NCBI GenBank assembly: GCA_029553165.1
Contig: JAKPCT010000062.1
Location: forward strand, 1-34,959
DNA length: 34,959 nucleotides
Origin: Bacillota bacterium
GTDB lineage: Bacteria; Bacillota; UBA4882; UBA8346
Reading direction: 5' to 3'
Below the pieces are notes generated by a model that was given only the letters and a program-made list of their open reading frames with translations, had not been told where the DNA came from and made no database searches. How positions within the stretch are numbered: position 1 is the first letter of the stretch; each line of letters starts with the position of its first letter. Position numbers and translations under genes: made by a program. Positions 31,632-34,959 of the stretch are shown piece after piece.

Positions 31632-33295
31632 TGTTTATAATAATGATGAGAAAGAAATTAAAGTTCAAGCCTTTGACATTAATTCTGTTAATAATTGGGT
31701 TGTACTTGATTGGCTCATTATCCTTGGAGCGAATTCAAGTAGCAGATACAATCAATCTGGAGTTAAATGGTGATGAGAAAGTTTTATGTTTTCAAAACTA
31801 TGATTTTTTAATAACTTACGCTGAAGATGCAAAACAAATTGACGTAGAGGTTTCTGCCAACATTGAAATTCTAAAGGATCGAGTTTATCAGTTTCAGTTT
31901 CTTTTAGCAAGTTTTTATCAAATTAAAATTCATTCGTTAACCATTGATGATCAAACAGTTGATTACCAATATTTCAATGATCTTTATCAAATCCAACTAC
32001 CATTTTCATGCTTCAAAGGTAAAAAATTAGCCCTCAAAATGAAATACTCCATCACCCGATTACTTGCCAGTAATTATGTAAAAGCAGAATTACGGGGTAA
32101 TTGGTATCCTAAAAATATTCTTCCGGAGATGACCAAAGCGAATTTTAAGCTAATTGTTCCAAAAGGGACGATGGGGATTGCCAATGGAAAATTAACTGAA
32201 GTGACAGAGCTTTCGTCGAACCAATCAGTCTTTCGATGGGAGATGAATAATACTGCGACTTCATTGGGAGTATCGCTTGGGCAATATTCTGCTTCTTCAA
32301 AGATGGTAGCGGATCAGTTCTTTCATATCTATAGTATTCCGGCATATGATTCCAACCATCGCAAAAAAATACTGAATCAGGCAATAGAAATTAGTTCAGT
32401 CTATCGACAGTATTTTGGTGGTAAAAAGTTTGAAGGAATGTCGATTGTGATCAATGATACGCAGGGAGAAGAAGCAGCCTTTGGTTCGTTGATCTTTTTA
32501 CATCACAATAATATTAAAAATGAAGAAAGCAATTTTTTTAATTTAGCTCATGAAATATCCCATTATTGGTGGGGGAATTTAATTATGCCGAAGACGATCT
32601 ATGATTGGTGGATCGTTGAAGGGTTTGCAAACTATTCCGCATTTTTAGTCACTGAAATCTTAGCTGAAAGTCCGGATTTGGGGAGAATACCGGAGCCGCA
32701 GAAGATTCTAACCAATTGGCGTGAACAATACTTTGATTCTGTTTATAACTTAAATCAATACCAGGTTCCGGAGTTATCGCTGGCAGAAATTTCTCCATTA
32801 GATAGCCAAAGAAATTTATTATATAATAAAGGTGCCTATGTGTTACATATGTTAAGGAAGATGATTGGGGATGAATCATTCAATCAGTATTTAAAAGAAA
32901 TTATTTCGGAGTATTCATTAAAATATCTTGGTGTCAGGGATTTCACCAGGATTGGAGTTGCTAATTATGGTGCTGAATTAATGGATTTTTTCCGGCAGTG
33001 GGTTTATTCTACAGGCTACTACAATTTAGCGATCAATAAAATTGATATTACCGAAATTGATGACGAATTTATAATTGAGATTAAAATTATAAATAATGGC
33101 CAATTAAGTATGCCTGATTTTATTGAGTTGGAGATAATTACCAATGAAATGATTTACCCAGAGATATTGCATTTTAACGGTGTAAATGTTACAATTCAAA
33201 AAACATTAAAACATCGGCCTGAAGGAGTTAAAATCAATTCCCAAAATAATATTTTAGAAATTTTTATTGATGATAATTATATTATAATTAACTGA
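31631..33295 (+). CDS. membrane-anchored M1-family metallopeptidase-like protein
   Basis: A protein of up to 554 residues with an N-terminal membrane anchor (about 14-32) and an extracytoplasmic body. The zinc site is HEISH at 307-311 with E330, giving HEXXH-X18-E as in M1 gluzincins. WWIVEGFANYSAF surrounds the third ligand. The GxMEN exopeptidase motif of M1 aminopeptidases is replaced by AFGSL near residue 285, so it may be an endopeptidase or have altered specificity. The start is uncertain: GTG 31631 overlaps the rlmB stop (TAGTG), and ATG 31643 or 31646 follow; none has a clear ribosome binding site, which favours coupling to rlmB. It stands where yacP is found in many relatives. Confidence 0.82.
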   Translation: MFIIMMRKKLKFKPLTLILLIIGLYLIGSLSLERIQVADTINLELNGDEKVLCFQNYDFLITYAEDAKQIDVEVSANIEILKDRVYQFQFLLASFYQIKIHSLTIDDQTVDYQYFNDLYQIQLPFSCFKGKKLALKMKYSITRLLASNYVKAELRGNWYPKNILPEMTKANFKLIVPKGTMGIANGKLTEVTELSSNQSVFRWEMNNTATSLGVSLGQYSASSKMVADQFFHIYSIPAYDSNHRKKILNQAIEISSVYRQYFGGKKFEGMSIVINDTQGEEAAFGSLIFLHHNNIKNEESNFFNLAHEISHYWWGNLIMPKTIYDWWIVEGFANYSAFLVTEILAESPDLGRIPEPQKILTNWREQYFDSVYNLNQYQVPELSLAEISPLDSQRNLLYNKGAYVLHMLRKMIGDESFNQYLKEIISEYSLKYLGVRDFTRIGVANYGAELMDFFRQWVYSTGYYNLAINKIDITEIDDEFIIEIKIINNGQLSMPDFIELEIITNEMIYPEILHFNGVNVTIQKTLKHRPEGVKINSQNNILEIFIDDNYIIIN

Positions 33296-33364
33296 TTTGT
33301 CTTTAATAGCAGTATTATTAGCTGATTTTGTATATTATCTTTTTTATCGCTGCTAATACCTTGC

Positions 33365-33394
33365 TTGACGTTTAAATAACAACTATTGTATAAT
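33365..33394 (+). promoter_or_regulatory. sigma-A promoter of sigH
   Basis: TTGACG (33365-33370), an 18-base spacer, TATAAT (33389-33394). It leaves a leader of about 175 bases before the GTG start. A second TATAAT at 33473-33478 lacks a good -35. Confidence 0.7.
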
Positions 33395-33576
33395 ATTTTT
33401 AATTGCAAATTATATTTATCAAAAATAACAAGTTGTTGGGTTTTGATCCGATTATTATTTTTACTGTTTCATTATAATGTTATTCTTTTGTTAACCCGAT
33501 TAATAAAGAGAGATAAGTTTCATGGGTGTTAAATTTTACATTGTTAGTATCACGAAAAACAACCGGAGGCGATAAC

Positions 33577-34230
33577 GTGGGAGCAAAACCCCAAAGAGAA
33601 GTCAGCGAAATCTATGATGATATGCTGGATGAAACAATTGTTGAAGCCGCCCGCCAAGGTGATGATTCTGCCCAGGAGTTTTTGATTAATAAATACAAAA
33701 ATTTTGTTAGGGCAAAAGCAAGATCCTATTTTTTAATTGGTGCTGATCGTGAAGACATAATCCAAGAAGGAATGATTGGCTTATACAAAGCAATTCGTGA
33801 TTTTCGCAATGATAAGCTTGCTTCATTCAGGGTATTTGCGGAACTTTGTATAACCCGGCAAATTATTACTGCAATTAAAACAGCAACCAGGCAAAAACAC
33901 ATCCCATTAAATTCATATATTTCCCTAAATAAGCCAATTTACGATGAGGAGTCAGACCGAACATTGCTAGATGTCCTTTCTGGCACTAAGGTTACTGATC
34001 CTGAGGAATTGGTTATTAGCAGAGAGGAATTTGTTGATATTGAAAATAAAATGGGAGAGTTTTTGAGTGATTTAGAATGGAAAGTTTTAATGTCATATCT
34101 TGATGGTCGATCTTACCAGGAGATTGCCAAAGAATTGCGACGGCATGTTAAATCGATTGACAATGCTTTGCAACGTGTAAAAAGAAAATTGGAACGTTAT
34201 TTGGAAAAAAGAGAAGAGAGTTGTATTTGA
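33577..34230 (+). CDS. sigH: RNA polymerase sporulation sigma factor SigH
   Basis: Directs RNA polymerase to early stationary-phase and sporulation genes. The 217 residues match B. subtilis sigma-H (218). Region 2 runs from AQEFLINKYKNFVRAKARSY through DREDIIQEGMIGLYKAIRDF to FAELCITRQIITAIKTATRQ. Region 4 has LSDLEWKVLMSYLDGRSYQE and a DNA-contacting end with HVKSIDNALQRVKRKLERYL. GTG 33577 is seven bases after GGAGG; the ATG-like frame start at 33526 lacks a site and adds an untypical extension. It has its own promoter and terminator, next to the tRNA-tuf block as usual in this group. Confidence 0.96.
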   Translation: MGAKPQREVSEIYDDMLDETIVEAARQGDDSAQEFLINKYKNFVRAKARSYFLIGADREDIIQEGMIGLYKAIRDFRNDKLASFRVFAELCITRQIITAIKTATRQKHIPLNSYISLNKPIYDEESDRTLLDVLSGTKVTDPEELVISREEFVDIENKMGEFLSDLEWKVLMSYLDGRSYQEIAKELRRHVKSIDNALQRVKRKLERYLEKREESCI

Positions 34231-34233
34231 TTA

Positions 34234-34260
34234 AAAACGCCTATATGTGGGCGTTTTTTT
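34234..34260 (+). terminator. intrinsic terminator of sigH
   Basis: AAAACGCC (34234-34241) pairs with GGCGTTTT (34250-34257), and the T run continues to 34260. Confidence 0.9.
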
Positions 34261-34309
34261 ATAGTGAAAGTCGGCGGTGAATGTGGTAAAAAAAGGATTA
34301 AAAATATAG

Positions 34310-34338
34310 TTGACACTAATAAGAGTTTAGTATATAAT
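34310..34338 (+). promoter_or_regulatory. consensus promoter of the tRNA cluster
   Basis: A perfect TTGACA (34310-34315), a 17-base spacer and a perfect TATAAT (34333-34338), as expected for a stable-RNA operon. Confidence 0.92.
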
Positions 34339-34365
34339 CATATTTGCGTCCGGTTCACGGAACAA

Positions 34366-34395
34366 AATTTCATTAAATAATTTTTTAATGAAATT
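34366..34395 (+). repeat. 12-bp leader hairpin before tRNA-Tyr
   Basis: AATTTCATTAAA (34366-34377) and TTTAATGAAATT (34384-34395), loop of six, ending eight bases before tRNA-Tyr. Possibly a processing signal in the tRNA precursor. Confidence 0.6.
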
Positions 34396-34403
34396 CATAC
34401 AAT

Positions 34404-34488
<85 letters not shown>

Positions 34489-34506
34489 TAATTTAATTTG
34501 GTATAT

Positions 34507-34582
34507 CGCGGGGTGGAGCAGCTGGCAGCTCGTCGGGCTCATAACCCGGAGGCCGAAGGTTCAAATCCTTCCCCCGCAACCA
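34507..34582 (+). tRNA. initiator tRNA-fMet (CAT)
   Basis: Anticodon CAT at 34540-34542. The first base C faces A at position 72 (no pair), and three G-C pairs (GGG/CCC) close the anticodon stem. Both are marks of bacterial initiator tRNA rather than elongator Met. CCA is encoded. Confidence 0.95.
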
Positions 34583-34584
34583 AT

Positions 34585-34660
34585 GCCCACATAGCTCAGT
34601 AGGTAGAGCGCATCCATGGTAAGGATGAGGTCACCAGTTCAATTCTGGTTGTGGGCTCCA
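34585..34660 (+). tRNA. tRNA-Thr (GGT)
   Basis: Acceptor GCCCACA (34585-34591) pairs with TGTGGGC (34650-34656). The anticodon GGT is at 34618-34620 and CCA is encoded. It begins two bases after the fMet gene. Confidence 0.97.
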
Positions 34661-34672
34661 CTAACAAATAAG

Positions 34673-34697
34673 AAACCCGTAAGGGTTTATTTTTTTA
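34673..34697 (+). terminator. intrinsic terminator after the tRNAs
   Basis: AAACCC (34673-34678), loop GTAA, GGGTTT (34683-34688), then ATTTTTTTT. It separates the tRNAs from tuf, which must then have its own promoter or rely on read-through. Confidence 0.9.
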
Positions 34698-34736
34698 TAA
34701 TTTTTAATAGGTCATTATGCTGGTTTATTTTGATAA

Positions 34737-34742
34737 TATAAT
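34737..34742 (+). promoter_or_regulatory. candidate -10 of a tuf promoter
   Basis: TATAAT at 34737-34742, about 100 bases before the tuf start. I see no good -35 at the right distance, so this is tentative. Confidence 0.35.
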
Positions 34743-34841
34743 TTTACTGGTTGCAATAGGAGGAATATTACAATAACTGTAGAATTAAATGTTTATTTGT
34801 GAATAATAATAGCTTTGAGATTTAAAGGAGGAAAAGAATAA

Positions 34842-34959
34842 ATGGCAAAGCAAAAGTTCGAACGAACCAAACCGCACGTAAATATTGGAACAATTGGTCA
34901 CGTAGACCATGGAAAAACAACATCAACAGCAGCGATTACAATGGTGTTATCAAAAGCCG
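34842..34959 (+). CDS. tuf: elongation factor Tu, N-terminal part cut by window end
   Basis: Carries aminoacyl-tRNA to the ribosome with GTP. Thirty-nine residues are visible: [20 protein letters not shown], then the P-loop VDHGKTT. AAAGGAGG lies about 10 bases before the ATG. The gene runs off the right edge. Its position after sigH and the tRNAs is the standard start of the large ribosomal/RNA polymerase block in Clostridia. Confidence 0.97.
   Translation, partial: MAKQKFERTKPHVNIGTIGHVDHGKTTSTAAITMVLSKA

Overview
The window is AT-rich DNA with bacterial gene structure: strong Shine-Dalgarno sites, consensus sigma-A promoters and intrinsic terminators. It looks like an anaerobic, endospore-forming low-GC Gram-positive (Bacillota, clostridial or related). 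The reasons are sigH and ylbJ, a cysteine T-box in front of cysE-cysS, C+ type L31, mini-RNase III, ThyX, and the order rlmB - sigH - tRNA(Tyr, fMet, Thr) - tuf. That order is the entry to the ribosomal protein/RNA polymerase block in many Clostridia.

Layout. 1-134: one end of an IS256-type insertion sequence cut by the window edge. 296-1468 (-): rRNA methyltransferase. 1711-6207 (+): radical SAM protein, rpmE, DUF1385 membrane protein, prfA and prmC, a conserved translation-linked block. 6284-8784 (+): a secreted or anchored TolB-like propeller protein, then a CPWC glutaredoxin-like protein paired with an AhpF-type flavoprotein. 8793-11146 (-): a DUF4380-like mutarotase-fold protein and a MATE exporter broken by a one-base frameshift. 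11467-13548 (+): an MsbA-like ABC exporter with an unusual extracytoplasmic insertion. 13632-16741 (-): an Fe-S flavoprotein, a truncated YoaP-type gene with an intact promoter and operator, a WYL regulator and a nitroreductase. 16918-18165 (+): ylbJ. 18434-19819 (+): a (homo)citrate/isopropylmalate synthase-family enzyme, possibly Re-citrate synthase. 20078-20785: an RlpA-like protein. 20852-23324: T-box, cysE, cysS. 23394-29589: MscS channel, NfeD-like protein with flotillin, MBL hydrolase, pyrE and asd. 29740-31631: mrnC, thyX, rlmB. 31631-33295: membrane-anchored M1-type peptidase. 33577 to the end: sigH, three tRNAs and the start of tuf.

How the genes work together. Translation dominates: release factor 1 and its methyltransferase, L31, three rRNA maturation enzymes, Cys-tRNA synthetase with its cysteine-supply enzyme under T-box control, tRNAs and EF-Tu. 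A second theme is redox and detoxification: the NADH-peroxiredoxin reductase-like pair, the Fe-S flavoprotein, the nitroreductase and the exporters. Most of the window is core genome. The least explained parts are the 14.2-15.0 kb stretch (a three-hairpin candidate small RNA and a gene remnant that keeps its operator), the perfect 24-bp palindrome at 16803-16826, and the glutaredoxin/AhpF-like pair. I see no CRISPR array, prophage or clear new multi-gene defence system.
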